Shown: in pieces, positions 29,988-38,096 of the stretch
Numbering within the stretch: the stretch's first letter is position 1
Layout of the letters: each line of letters starts with the position of its first letter
Assembly: GCF_937859865.1 (NCBI RefSeq)
Contig: NZ_CALMAT010000139.1
Span: 1 to 38,909 of the forward strand
Direction of reading: 5' to 3'
Length of the DNA stretch: 38,909 nt
DNA from: an uncultured Mucilaginibacter sp.
GTDB lineage: Bacteria > Bacteroidota > Bacteroidia > Sphingobacteriales > Sphingobacteriaceae
Position numbers and translations under genes: made by a program
The notes under the pieces: generated by a model
Databases searched by the model: none
What the model was told of the DNA's origin: nothing
What the model saw: the letters and a program-made list of their open reading frames with translations, nothing else

Positions 29988-31283
29988 ATGAGTTCTTCCA
30001 CACCTTCGTCTCTGCCAAATGCGCCGCTTTCGGTGCCTTCCCCTCAGGACGATTACGACTTGCTGCTGGCCGTTGCTGCCGAGCTGCATAAGAATGGAGA
30101 GGAAACCAACGGCGGCATTACAGCAATTGAGCAACTTAACCAAAAAATGGGGCTTGAAACATTATTGCAGCCATCTTGGGGCGAGTTGTTTTTGCAGGTA
30201 AAGGGTGAACAAGTGCGGGTGGTGGCTGCCGTTCCGGAGAACATCAATATGAGTCGGGTAGTAGCCACTTTGCACATTGTTGAAGCATTTTGCGCAGGAC
30301 AAATCGACAAAGCCGGGATGAAAGCAGCACTCGCAGATGCCGGGTGCTTACCTGTATCAAACTTGTGGCTGTTCGTCTTTGCCTGCACGATTGGTGCAGG
30401 CGCGCTTTCGATTATTAACGGCGCAACACACGTAGAACCTATTGGTCTTATCATGATTTGCGCAGGGTTAAGCGGATTGTTGCGCCGGGGTTTGGCGAAT
30501 GTATTAAACGCCAATACATTTTTGCAAATGTTTGCTGCTACCCTGCTTGCAGGGCTCGTGGGGGCGATAGGGTTTAGCTGGCACATCAGTTCGGCAATGC
30601 GCCTGGTAGCACTGGGGCCTCTGTTTGTGCTGGTGCCAGGCCCAACAATTCTTAACGGCATGATCGATATCGCTGCATTACGGTTTCCGCTTGGTTTTGC
30701 GCGTGTAGCATACGGCTTGTTCACCGTTTTGGTCATGTGCACCGGTGTGATAATCGGCCTAACCTTTGGAGGAACAACGCTGCCTGCATTAGTGCCAAAC
30801 CAAGAAGTACCGTTTTGGATCGATGTGATATGTGCCGGTATAGCCGCCGGGAGCTATGGGGTTTTCTTCTCCATGCCGCTTCGGCTGATTTGGTACCCGG
30901 TGCTGACAGGGATGCTTGCACATGCTATCCGTTGGGAGGCAATATATGGCTTTGGCCTAAGCAACTTCACGGGCGCAGGGCTGGCTTGTCTAATGGTCGG
31001 CATAGTGCTTGTACCTATTGCCCGGCGGCGGCATTTGCCGTTTGCCGGGGTCGGGTTCGCATCGGTTGTGTCAATGGTGCCGGGTGTCTTTTTGTTTAGG
31101 ATGAGTGGTGGCCTGGTCGAAATTTTGCACAAGGCTCAAAATACATCGACCGCACTTATCGGTGTGGTTATTTCAGATAGCACAACTGCACTGCTTACCG
31201 TGGTCATGATGGCATTGGGGCTGGTGTTACCCATTAGTGCCTATGCCCACTTTAACCGGGAGAAAAGCAGCAAAGTAGCCTGA
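29988..31283 (+). CDS. Threonine/serine exporter family protein (ThrE-like)
   Basis: A 431-residue protein 17 bases after the hydrolase gene. A soluble segment (about 20-120) precedes ten hydrophobic helices. The ThrE motif [12 protein letters not shown] near residue 222 closes the first half; the second half (about 270-420, with [10 protein letters not shown] near 360) is the ThrE_2 half, so this is the fused, full-length form. The family exports Thr and Ser by proton antiport. Why it is paired with a dehalogenase-like enzyme is unclear. GC-rich like its partner, suggesting joint acquisition. Confidence 0.85.
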   Translation: MSSSTPSSLPNAPLSVPSPQDDYDLLLAVAAELHKNGEETNGGITAIEQLNQKMGLETLLQPSWGELFLQVKGEQVRVVAAVPENINMSRVVATLHIVEAFCAGQIDKAGMKAALADAGCLPVSNLWLFVFACTIGAGALSIINGATHVEPIGLIMICAGLSGLLRRGLANVLNANTFLQMFAATLLAGLVGAIGFSWHISSAMRLVALGPLFVLVPGPTILNGMIDIAALRFPLGFARVAYGLFTVLVMCTGVIIGLTFGGTTLPALVPNQEVPFWIDVICAGIAAGSYGVFFSMPLRLIWYPVLTGMLAHAIRWEAIYGFGLSNFTGAGLACLMVGIVLVPIARRRHLPFAGVGFASVVSMVPGVFLFRMSGGLVEILHKAQNTSTALIGVVISDSTTALLTVVMMALGLVLPISAYAHFNREKSSKVA

Positions 31284-31384
31284 ACGGGTTTCCGTCTTCG
31301 CTCCTCGGTGCGCCAAATAACGTTAAAACAATAAAAAAAGCCGCTTTGAACTTCGAATGCTTAATTCTATTATCAAAAATAGCC

Positions 31385-31408
31385 ATACTTCTTTTACCAT
31401 CAAAAAAT
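31385..31408 (-). repeat. KRSI motif, form A
   Basis: ATACTTCTTTTACCATC then AAAAAAT in the gap before aspS. Confidence 0.6.
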
Positions 31409-31462
31409 CACCGCCACCCCAACCTTTCTACCCTTCACCTTTCCGCCTTCCACCAAAAACCC

Positions 31463-31470
31463 TACTTTTG
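31463..31470 (+). promoter_or_regulatory. -7 promoter box of aspS
   Basis: TACTTTTG, a TAnnTTTG match, 22 bases before the chosen ATG at 31493. It excludes starts further upstream in the same frame. Confidence 0.55.
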
Positions 31471-31492
31471 CAAACTCAACAAAAAGCATAAC

Positions 31493-33238
31493 ATGCTCAG
31501 AACAAATACTTGCGGCGAATTGACACTGAACGATTTAGGAAAAGAAGTAACCCTATGCGGGTGGGTGCAAAAATCGCGCGATTTAGGCGGAACCACTTTT
31601 ATTGACATCCGCGACCGTTATGGTTTGACGCAATTGGTTTTTAATGAAGAAACAGCTACAGCCGTACGCGAACTGGCCCGAACTTTAGGCCGCGAGTTTG
31701 TAATCCAAGTTTCCGGAAAGGTTATCGAACGCTCTAACAAAAACTTGAAAATACCAACCGGCGAAATTGAAATTGCCGTTACGGAGCTGGAAGTTTTAAA
31801 TCAATCCAAAATCCCGCCTTTTTTAATTGAGGATGAAACTGACGGTGGCGAAGAGTTGCGTGCAAAATACCGTTACCTCGATCTCCGCAGAAACCCAATC
31901 CGCAACAACTTAATTCTTCGCCACAAAATGGCGCAGGAAGTGCGTAAATATTTAGACGGATTAAACTTTATTGAAGTTGAAACGCCCGTCCTGATTAAAT
32001 CCACACCCGAAGGCGCACGTGATTTTGTGGTGCCAAGCCGCATGAATCAAGGTGAGTTTTACGCTTTACCACAATCACCGCAAACGTTTAAGCAATTGCT
32101 GATGGTTTCTGGGTTCGACCGTTATTTCCAAATCGTGAAGTGTTTCCGCGATGAAGATCTGCGTGCCGACCGTCAGCCGGAATTTACACAGATTGATTGC
32201 GAAATGGCTTTCATCACCCAGGAAGATATTCTAAATGTTTTTGAAGGATTGATCCGTACGCTATTCAAAAATGTAAAAGGGATTGATTTGGTTGAAGTGC
32301 CACGTATGACTTATGCTGATGCGATGCGTTTGTACGGTTCTGATAAACCGGATACGCGTTTTGGGATGCAATTTGTAGAACTGACAGATTTGGTAAAAGG
32401 CAAAAACTTCCCGGTTTTTGAGCAAGCTGAATTGGTTGTCGGCATCAACGCAAAAAATTGTGCGGCTTACACACGCAAGCAGTTGGATGAGCTGACAGAT
32501 TATATTAAACGTCCACAAATTGGTGCTACCGGTTTAATTTACCTACGTTATAATGCTGACGGGACGTTAAAATCTTCGGTAGATAAATTTTACAACGAAG
32601 AAGATCTGAAAAATTGGGCTGCAACTTTTAATGCAGAACCAGGCGATCTGATGCTTCTTTTAGCAGGCAAAAAAGAGAAAGTGCGCAAGCAATTAAACGA
32701 GTTGCGTTTAGAAATGGGCAGCCGTTTGGGCTTACGCGATAAAAATACGTTTTCGCCGCTTTGGGTCTTGGATTTTCCATTGCTGGAGTGGGACGAAGAA
32801 ACCGAACGTTACCATGCCATGCACCATCCGTTCACTTCACCAAAACCGGAAGATATTGCGCTGCTGGAAACCGATCCGGGAGAAGTACGCGCAAACGCTT
32901 ATGATTTGGTGATTAACGGAACTGAAGTCGGCGGCGGCTCCATTCGTATCCACGATAAAAACCTACAAGCTTTAATGTTTAAGCATTTGGGTTTTTCGAA
33001 GGAAGAAGCGCAAAAACAGTTTGGCTTTTTGATGGACGCTTTTGAATTTGGCGCGCCGCCGCACGGTGGCATTGCTTTCGGGTTCGACCGTTTGTGTTCC
33101 ATTTTTGCCGGCCTGGATTCTATCCGCGATGTGATCGCTTTCCCAAAAAATAATTCGGGAAGGGATGTGATGATTGATTCGCCTTCCACCATCGACCAAA
33201 AACAACTAAACGAACTGAAAATAAAAACAACCATTTAG
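31493..33238 (+). CDS. aspS: Aspartyl-tRNA synthetase
   Basis: 581 residues from ATG 31493 ([10 protein letters not shown]); the frame is open further upstream but that part is non-coding-like and lies before the promoter. The OB-fold anticodon domain (1-105, [13 protein letters not shown]), class II motif 1, motif 2 ([18 protein letters not shown]), the bacterial GAD insertion, and motif 3 (G-I-A-F-G-F-D-R-L) are all present. It charges tRNA-Asp. Typical bacterial length. Confidence 0.97.
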   Translation: MLRTNTCGELTLNDLGKEVTLCGWVQKSRDLGGTTFIDIRDRYGLTQLVFNEETATAVRELARTLGREFVIQVSGKVIERSNKNLKIPTGEIEIAVTELEVLNQSKIPPFLIEDETDGGEELRAKYRYLDLRRNPIRNNLILRHKMAQEVRKYLDGLNFIEVETPVLIKSTPEGARDFVVPSRMNQGEFYALPQSPQTFKQLLMVSGFDRYFQIVKCFRDEDLRADRQPEFTQIDCEMAFITQEDILNVFEGLIRTLFKNVKGIDLVEVPRMTYADAMRLYGSDKPDTRFGMQFVELTDLVKGKNFPVFEQAELVVGINAKNCAAYTRKQLDELTDYIKRPQIGATGLIYLRYNADGTLKSSVDKFYNEEDLKNWAATFNAEPGDLMLLLAGKKEKVRKQLNELRLEMGSRLGLRDKNTFSPLWVLDFPLLEWDEETERYHAMHHPFTSPKPEDIALLETDPGEVRANAYDLVINGTEVGGGSIRIHDKNLQALMFKHLGFSKEEAQKQFGFLMDAFEFGAPPHGGIAFGFDRLCSIFAGLDSIRDVIAFPKNNSGRDVMIDSPSTIDQKQLNELKIKTTI

Positions 33239-33261
33239 CCGTTAGCAACCTAAAATTTTAC

Positions 33262-33744
33262 ATGAAAAAATATCTATTGTTCTTTGCTTTTTTTACCCTT
33301 GTTTTTTCTGCCTGTAAAAAAAACAATTCAACTATAATGCCAGCGGTTGATCCGGCGGTACAAGCTAAGATTGACGATGATAAAATTCAGGCTTATTTAA
33401 AAGCTAACCCAAGTATTACCGCTACCAAAGATGCTTCGGGTTTGTATTATCAGGTTATAACTGCAGGAACTGGCGTTAACCCAACTACAAAATCAACCAT
33501 AACTGTTGCTTATACAGGAAAGTATTTAGATGGAACTTCATTTCAAACTGCTTCAAACTTTACTTCTGTGCTAGGTGCCGGTTTAATTCAGGGATGGCAG
33601 ATTGGAATACCTTTTGTCAAAACAGGAGGACGTATTTTGCTGATAATTCCTTCCGCATTAGCTTATGGTCCTGCCGGAAGAGACCCTATACCACCAAATA
33701 CTGTGCTGATATTTACGATTGATTTGTTCGCGGTACAAGGCTAA
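33262..33744 (+). CDS. FKBP-type peptidyl-prolyl isomerase lipoprotein
   Basis: A 160-residue protein with a lipoprotein signal ending F-S-A-C (Cys18). The FKBP domain covers about 60-160: S-T-I-T-V-A-Y-T-G-K-Y-L-D-G-T-S-F, G-L-I-Q-G-W-Q-I-G-I-P-F-V-K-T-G-G-R, I-P-S-A-L-A-Y-G-P-A-G and I-P-P-N-T-V-L-I-F-T-I-D-L are the family signatures. It should assist protein folding outside the inner membrane. It lies 23 bases after aspS. Confidence 0.92.
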   Translation: MKKYLLFFAFFTLVFSACKKNNSTIMPAVDPAVQAKIDDDKIQAYLKANPSITATKDASGLYYQVITAGTGVNPTTKSTITVAYTGKYLDGTSFQTASNFTSVLGAGLIQGWQIGIPFVKTGGRILLIIPSALAYGPAGRDPIPPNTVLIFTIDLFAVQG

Positions 33745-33750
33745 TTTCTA

Positions 33751-33773
33751 ATGCTTCTTTTATCGCCCAAAAA
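33751..33773 (-). repeat. KRSI motif, form A
   Basis: ATGCTTCTTTTATCGCCC then AAAAA, starting 7 bases after the FKBP stop, the same spacing as after amidase 1. Confidence 0.7.
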
Positions 33774-33777
33774 TCTA

Positions 33778-33785
33778 TAAATTTG
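33778..33785 (+). promoter_or_regulatory. -7 promoter box of the Uma2 gene
   Basis: TAAATTTG ends 3 bases before the ATG at 33789; predicted leaderless transcript. Confidence 0.45.
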
Positions 33786-33788
33786 GTT

Positions 33789-34340
33789 ATGGCAGTTGCA
33801 GAGAAAAAGAAAAACCCCGAATTAGATTACGAGTTGCTGGAAGTAGGCCCGCAGTTTCAATTGGTTGATGGAGAACAAGTGATGCCGCCATCTTTGTCGC
33901 TTAATCACCAATTGGTTAATGGAAAACTTTTTATGTTGATCTCTCAACATTTGGAGAAAAACGGTTTAGGCGGCCTTTGCTTATTTTATCCTGTTGATGT
34001 TGTTTTGGATGATAAAAATACTTTTCAGCCCGATTTGATTTACATTTCTAACGAAAGAAAAATTGAATTACATTACAATCGAATCATTGGCGCACCAGAT
34101 ATGGTTATCGAAATCCTTTCCCCTGCCACTGCTTATTATGATTTAAAGCATAAAAAAGATTTGTACGAATGTTACGGCGTTAACGAATACCTGATTATCG
34201 ACTCGAGGCTTTACAGTGTAGAAGGTTATGTTTTAACCAAAAATAAATTTGAACTCCAACAAAAAGAGCGTCAAAACGGCACGATCAACCTAAATACTTT
34301 GCCCGGTTTACAAATTAATCTGCAAAAATTATTTGCCTGA
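33789..34340 (+). CDS. Uma2 family endonuclease-like protein
   Basis: 183 residues from ATG 33789; a TTG six bases upstream overlaps the -7 box and is unlikely. The PD-(D/E)xK-like core of Uma2/DUF820 proteins is visible: F-Q-P-D-L-I-Y-I, P-D-M-V-I-E-I-L-S-P-A-T, D-L-K-H-K-K-D-L-Y-E-C-Y-G-V-N-E-Y-L-I-I-D. Members are abundant in cyanobacteria and some Bacteroidota; their biological target is unknown. Convergent with the SMP-30 gene. Confidence 0.85.
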   Translation: MAVAEKKKNPELDYELLEVGPQFQLVDGEQVMPPSLSLNHQLVNGKLFMLISQHLEKNGLGGLCLFYPVDVVLDDKNTFQPDLIYISNERKIELHYNRIIGAPDMVIEILSPATAYYDLKHKKDLYECYGVNEYLIIDSRLYSVEGYVLTKNKFELQQKERQNGTINLNTLPGLQINLQKLFA

Positions 34341-34369
34341 TACTATTTTTACCGGCATAAAAACAGTAT
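34340..34369. terminator. Palindromic KRSI motif (form B both ways) between convergent genes
   Basis: ATACTATTTTTA (34340-34351) and ATAAAAACAGTAT (34357-34369) form a 12-bp stem with one mismatch around CCGGC. It begins at the last base of the Uma2 stop and ends 11 bases from the SMP-30 stop, so it can terminate both strands. Confidence 0.65.
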
Positions 34370-34379
34370 GGATTTTTCC

Positions 34380-35321
34380 TTAATCAAAACCTTTCACTTT
34401 CATTTTCAGCACATAAATCCCTTCGGAAGCAGTTATAAAAAGCTCGTCTTTATTTTTGCCGCCGAAACAAATATTGCCCGTCCAAGCAGCCGGAATATCA
34501 ATGTGTAATAGCTGCTTTCCTTCGGGATTAAAAACAAAAACGCCATTCCCGCACAGATAAATATTGCCACGGTTGTCAATCGTCATCCCGTCCGAACCTT
34601 TTTCTGCAAAAAGCTGTCGGTTGGTTAAACTTCCGTCAGCTTTAATTTCGTACCGGTAAGTTTTGTTGGCTTTAATATCGGCAACATACAAAAACTTCCC
34701 ATCCGGTTTACCGATAATGCCGTTTGGCTGCTGTAAATCATCGGCAACCATAACCAGTTGATGTTTCCCTTTCGGCAGATAATAAACCTTTTCGCCGTCC
34801 AAATCCGGCTTTTTCCGCGTCCAGTAATCGCGCTGATAATACGGGTCGGTGAGGTAAATCCCGCCTTTGTTGTCAATCCAAAGGTCATTTGGGCCGTTTA
34901 GTTTTTTTCCTTCAAAATCGTTCACCAAAACCGTTATTTTTTTTTGCGGCGAGATCAACCAAAGCTGGTTTTGCTCATCGGCACAAGCAATCAAGTTTCC
35001 TTTTTTGTCGAAATACAAACCGTTGGAACGGCCGGTCTTGTCCATAAAAACCGAAAGTTTTCCGTTGGTATCGTATTCCCAGATCTTGTCGTTCGGCTGA
35101 TCGGTAAAAAACACATTGCCTTTTTTATCTGCCGCCGGCCCTTCGGTAAACTTAAATTGTTTGGAAATTAATTGCAGTTTGGCCCCATCTGCAATGAGGT
35201 TTGATTGTTGGACTGTGTCCGGATTAATTGCTGCTTTACCTTGGGCGGAACAAGCAGAAACAGCCGGAAATGTAAGTGCAAGCAGAAAAGTATAAACCAG
35301 AACGATGCTTCTTTTATCCAT
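34380..35321 (-). CDS. Secreted SMP-30/gluconolactonase-family protein
   Basis: A 313-residue protein with an N-terminal export signal (L-V-Y-T-F-L-L-A-L-T-F-P-A-V-S-A-C, possible lipidation at Cys24). The six-bladed propeller carries the family metal ligands: Glu in F-T-E-G-P-A-A, Asn in L-N-G-P-N-D-L, and Asp in G-S-D-G-M-T-I-D. Such enzymes hydrolyse sugar lactones. The first residues M-D-K-R-S-I come from a KRSI motif that touches the start codon. Confidence 0.88.
   Translation of the reverse strand: MDKRSIVLVYTFLLALTFPAVSACSAQGKAAINPDTVQQSNLIADGAKLQLISKQFKFTEGPAADKKGNVFFTDQPNDKIWEYDTNGKLSVFMDKTGRSNGLYFDKKGNLIACADEQNQLWLISPQKKITVLVNDFEGKKLNGPNDLWIDNKGGIYLTDPYYQRDYWTRKKPDLDGEKVYYLPKGKHQLVMVADDLQQPNGIIGKPDGKFLYVADIKANKTYRYEIKADGSLTNRQLFAEKGSDGMTIDNRGNIYLCGNGVFVFNPEGKQLLHIDIPAAWTGNICFGGKNKDELFITASEGIYVLKMKVKGFD
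35305..35319 (-). repeat. KRSI motif, form A, at the start of the SMP-30 gene
   Basis: ATGCTTCTTTTATCC on the plus strand; the gene reads ATG then D-K-R-S-I. Confidence 0.65.
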
Positions 35322-35448
35322 GTTTTTTTAGGTAAAAAATGTGTTTTGACAGATTTGGATTTTATAAAAGCTAAAAGTAGCACTTAAATAAATTTATTTT
35401 GCCGATAATCCTCGTAATTAACTACCTTTCTTCCCAACAAACAGCAGC

Positions 35449-36753
35449 ATGAAAAAACTTTACTTTTTGCCTTTCATACTTTTTACTTTTCCGGCTTTTG
35501 CCCAAACTTCCTACAAAAACGATGTGGCCAAAAAAGCAGATGCGCTTGAAAAACAAGTAATTGCCTGGCGGCGCGATTTCCACGAGCATCCGGAACTGGG
35601 CAACCGTGAAGTGCGCACTTCGGGCATTGTGGCCGGTTATTTAAAATCTTTGGGCATCGAAGTAAAAACCGGCGTGGCCAAAACCGGCGTGGTTGGTATT
35701 TTAAAAGGCGGAAAACCAGGGCCGGTTGTTGCTTTGCGCGCCGATATGGACGGCTTGCCAGTTACGGAAAGGGTGAATTTGCCCTTTGCATCCAAAGTAA
35801 AAACGATGTACAACGGACAGGAAGTTGGCGTGATGGCAGCTTGCGGGCACGATTCGCATGTAGCTATTTTGATGGGCGTGGCCAAAGTTCTATCTTCTAT
35901 GAAAGATGAGCTGCACGGAACAGTCAAGTTTATTTTTCAGCCGGCCGAAGAAGGCGCGCCCGTTGGCGAAGAAGGCGGTGCCGCTTTGATGGTAAAAGAG
36001 GGCGTGCTGGAAAACCCAAAAGTGGATGTTATTTTTGGCCTGCACATCAACTCGCAAACGGAAGTTGGAAAAATTGCTTACCGGCCCGGCGGCGCAATGG
36101 CAGCGGTAAACGATTTTAAAATTACGGTAAAAGGACGTTCTGCACATGGCGCTTATCCATGGTCGTCTGTTGATCCTGTTGTTACTTCGGCACAAATTAT
36201 TACGGCATTGCAAACCATCGTCAGCCGGAATTTGAATGTAAGCGAAAACGGCGGCGTAGTTACGGTTGGTGCAATCAATGGCGGGAACCGGTCGAACATC
36301 ATTCCAGAACAAGTAGAAATGATGGGAACGATCCGCAATTTAAGCGCGGCAGATGAAAAAATGTTTATCGAACGGATCAAAACCATTGTTCAAAATACGG
36401 CAGCGGCGGCAGGTGCAACGGCAGAAGTGCAAATCCCATACACAATTCATTATCCGGTTACTTATAATAACCCCGAACTGACTGAAAAAATGCTGCCAAC
36501 CATGCAGGCAACTGCTGGCCCTGCAAATGTATTGTTGCGCCCTGCTGTTACCGGTGCCGAAGATTTTTCTTTTTATGAAGAAAAAGTACCAGGCCTGTTT
36601 TTCTTTCTGGGCGGAATGCCAAAAGGCGGCGACCCGTTGAAAGCGCCTTCGCACCACACGCCTGATTTTTATATTGATGAAAGCGGTTTTACCCTGGGCG
36701 TAAAAACGATGTGCAATTTAACGCTGGATTATATGGCGATGCAAAGTAAATAA
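35449..36753 (+). CDS. M20 family metal-dependent amidohydrolase, secreted
   Basis: A 434-residue protein with a signal peptide (ends F-A, then Q-T-S). M20D features: W-R-R-D-F-H-E-H-P-E-L-G near residue 43, C-G-H-D-S-H near 133, P-A-E-E-G near 167, the dimerisation-domain G-R-S-A-H-G-A-Y-P-W near 230, and G-A-E-D-F-S-F-Y near 367. Relatives cleave N-acyl amino acids (hippurate, IAA-conjugates). Export suggests a role in peptide or conjugate breakdown in the periplasm. Confidence 0.92.
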   Translation: MKKLYFLPFILFTFPAFAQTSYKNDVAKKADALEKQVIAWRRDFHEHPELGNREVRTSGIVAGYLKSLGIEVKTGVAKTGVVGILKGGKPGPVVALRADMDGLPVTERVNLPFASKVKTMYNGQEVGVMAACGHDSHVAILMGVAKVLSSMKDELHGTVKFIFQPAEEGAPVGEEGGAALMVKEGVLENPKVDVIFGLHINSQTEVGKIAYRPGGAMAAVNDFKITVKGRSAHGAYPWSSVDPVVTSAQIITALQTIVSRNLNVSENGGVVTVGAINGGNRSNIIPEQVEMMGTIRNLSAADEKMFIERIKTIVQNTAAAAGATAEVQIPYTIHYPVTYNNPELTEKMLPTMQATAGPANVLLRPAVTGAEDFSFYEEKVPGLFFFLGGMPKGGDPLKAPSHHTPDFYIDESGFTLGVKTMCNLTLDYMAMQSK

Positions 36754-36765
36754 ATTGATGTTCGC

Positions 36766-36791
36766 ATAAAATATGCCGGTAAAAGAAGCAT
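36766..36791 (+). repeat. KRSI motif, form A, overlapping the SUMT start codon
   Basis: Full core CCGGTAAAAGAAGCAT at 36776-36791; its final AT forms the first two bases of the ATG at 36790, and its AAAAGAAG could double as a weak ribosome site. Confidence 0.75.
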
Positions 36792-37527
36792 GGCCGAAGA
36801 AACAAAACAACCGGAACTGTATGTAGTTGGCGCTGGTCCCGGCGATCCTGAATTGATCACCGTGAAAGCGTACAAGCTGTTGCAGCAGGCCAAAGTTATT
36901 TTGTACGATAATTTGGCCAACAAGCAATTGCTCGATTTGGCCCCCGAAAACTGCGAAATGGTTTATGTTGGCAAGCAGCCTTACGGCGAGTACACACCGC
37001 AGGAAAAAATCCTAGAACTGATTAAGCATTATGCTTTTTTAAAAGGACAAGTGATCCGTTTAAAAGGCGGCGACCCTTTTATTTTCGGGCGTGGTTTTGA
37101 AGAGATTTTATTTGCCAGGAGCAACGGCATCAAAACTTATTTTATCCCCGGAATTACCAGTATGCAGGCTTCCGGTTTTGAAGATATTCCGCTTACGCAC
37201 CGCAATCTAAGCGAAAGTGTTTGGGCGATTACGGGAACAAAAAAAGACGGCTCGCTTTCTGATGATCTGCGTTTGGCCATGCAAAGCAACGCAACGGTTG
37301 TAGTTTACATGGGCATGAAAAAGCTACAAGAAATTGCGGCAACTTATGTAGAAGCAGGAAAAGGAACTGTTCCGGCAGCCATCATCCAACATGCTTCTTT
37401 GCCTTATCAAAAAGCTGTAAAAGGTTTGGTAAAAGATTTGGTGGAAATGGCGGAAGTGCATAAATTGACGTATCCGGCTTTAATTATTATCGGAGAAGTG
37501 GTAGGAGTTGCAGAAAACTATGGGTGA
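36790..37527 (+). CDS. cobA: Uroporphyrinogen-III C-methyltransferase (SUMT)
   Basis: A 245-residue tetrapyrrole methylase. SAM-binding loop V-V-G-A-G-P-G-D-P-E-L-I-T near residues 12-24, V-I-R-L-K-G-G-D-P-F-I-F-G-R-G near 87-101, and I-P-G-I-T-S near 117 are hallmarks of SUMT. It methylates uroporphyrinogen III at C2 and C7 to precorrin-2, for siroheme or cobalamin. It is the single-domain form, not the CysG fusion. Ends overlap the convergent lspA by 10 bases. Confidence 0.93.
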   Translation: MAEETKQPELYVVGAGPGDPELITVKAYKLLQQAKVILYDNLANKQLLDLAPENCEMVYVGKQPYGEYTPQEKILELIKHYAFLKGQVIRLKGGDPFIFGRGFEEILFARSNGIKTYFIPGITSMQASGFEDIPLTHRNLSESVWAITGTKKDGSLSDDLRLAMQSNATVVVYMGMKKLQEIAATYVEAGKGTVPAAIIQHASLPYQKAVKGLVKDLVEMAEVHKLTYPALIIIGEVVGVAENYG

Positions 37528-38021
37528 TTAGGCAAGACTTTTTGCATTTTATACGAAACAAAAACACCAATAACACCAGCCGTAACACAAATATCAGCCA
37601 CATTAAAAATTCCGGTCCGGAGGTTTTGAATGCCCAGGTTCATAAAATCAGTTACATGCCGATCGTGAAAAATACGGTCAATAATATTCCCAATTCCGCC
37701 GGCAAAAACTAATGCAAAGGCTAAAACCCGTATGAGGTTAAATTCTTTGATGTGGCTTATCGTGTAAAAAAACAAAGCCAGTAAAAGCAGCAATGGCGCA
37801 AAACTCAGCAACAAAAAATTATAAGGCTGTGGCAAACCTGCGCCCAGGCTTAATGCTGCGCCCGTGTTTTCTGCATATTCTAAACGAAAGGTATCATGAA
37901 AATAGGAAGCTGGTTGTTGGTCGGATAAATGTGTTTTAGCCAATCTTTTGGTTACCTAATCGCAACTGATAAAAGCAAAAGAAACCAGGCAAAAAAATAC
38001 AATTTTAAATTTCGATTTCAT
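37518..38021 (-). pseudogene. lspA: Signal peptidase II (LspA) family gene interrupted by an in-frame TAG
   Basis: From ATG 38021 the frame reads M-K-S-K-F-K-I-V-F-F-C-L-V-S-F-A-F-I-S-C-D, then TAG (37956-37958, codon 22), then V-T-K-R-L-A-K and an uninterrupted 145 codons to 37518. The stop replaces the Gln of the conserved D-Q-x-T-K. After it, all other LspA features are intact: E-N-T-G-A-A-L-S-L-G, N-I-I-D-R and F-N-V-A-D with the catalytic aspartates, and the remaining helices. One C-to-T change (CAG to TAG) explains it. A TTG at 37943 could start a shortened protein lacking the first helix. Confidence 0.8.
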
Positions 38022-38062
38022 CTTGTTTGGTTTGATCCGGGTTTCTTGTTAGGAAATAAAAT

Positions 38063-38086
38063 ATACTTCTTTTACCGGCCTAAAAT
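38063..38086 (-). repeat. KRSI motif, form A
   Basis: Complete copy (ATACTTCTTTTACCGG then CCTAAAAT), 10 bases downstream of the GT39 stop on the minus strand. Confidence 0.7.
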
Positions 38087-38096
38087 TGGTGTTTAA

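Noticed and set aside
32651-32672. Motif-like ATGCTTCTTTTAGCAGGC in aspS
   Set aside because: It encodes L-M-L-L-L-A-G-K, which matches the conserved aspS protein context, so the DNA similarity may be incidental; not counted as a clear copy.
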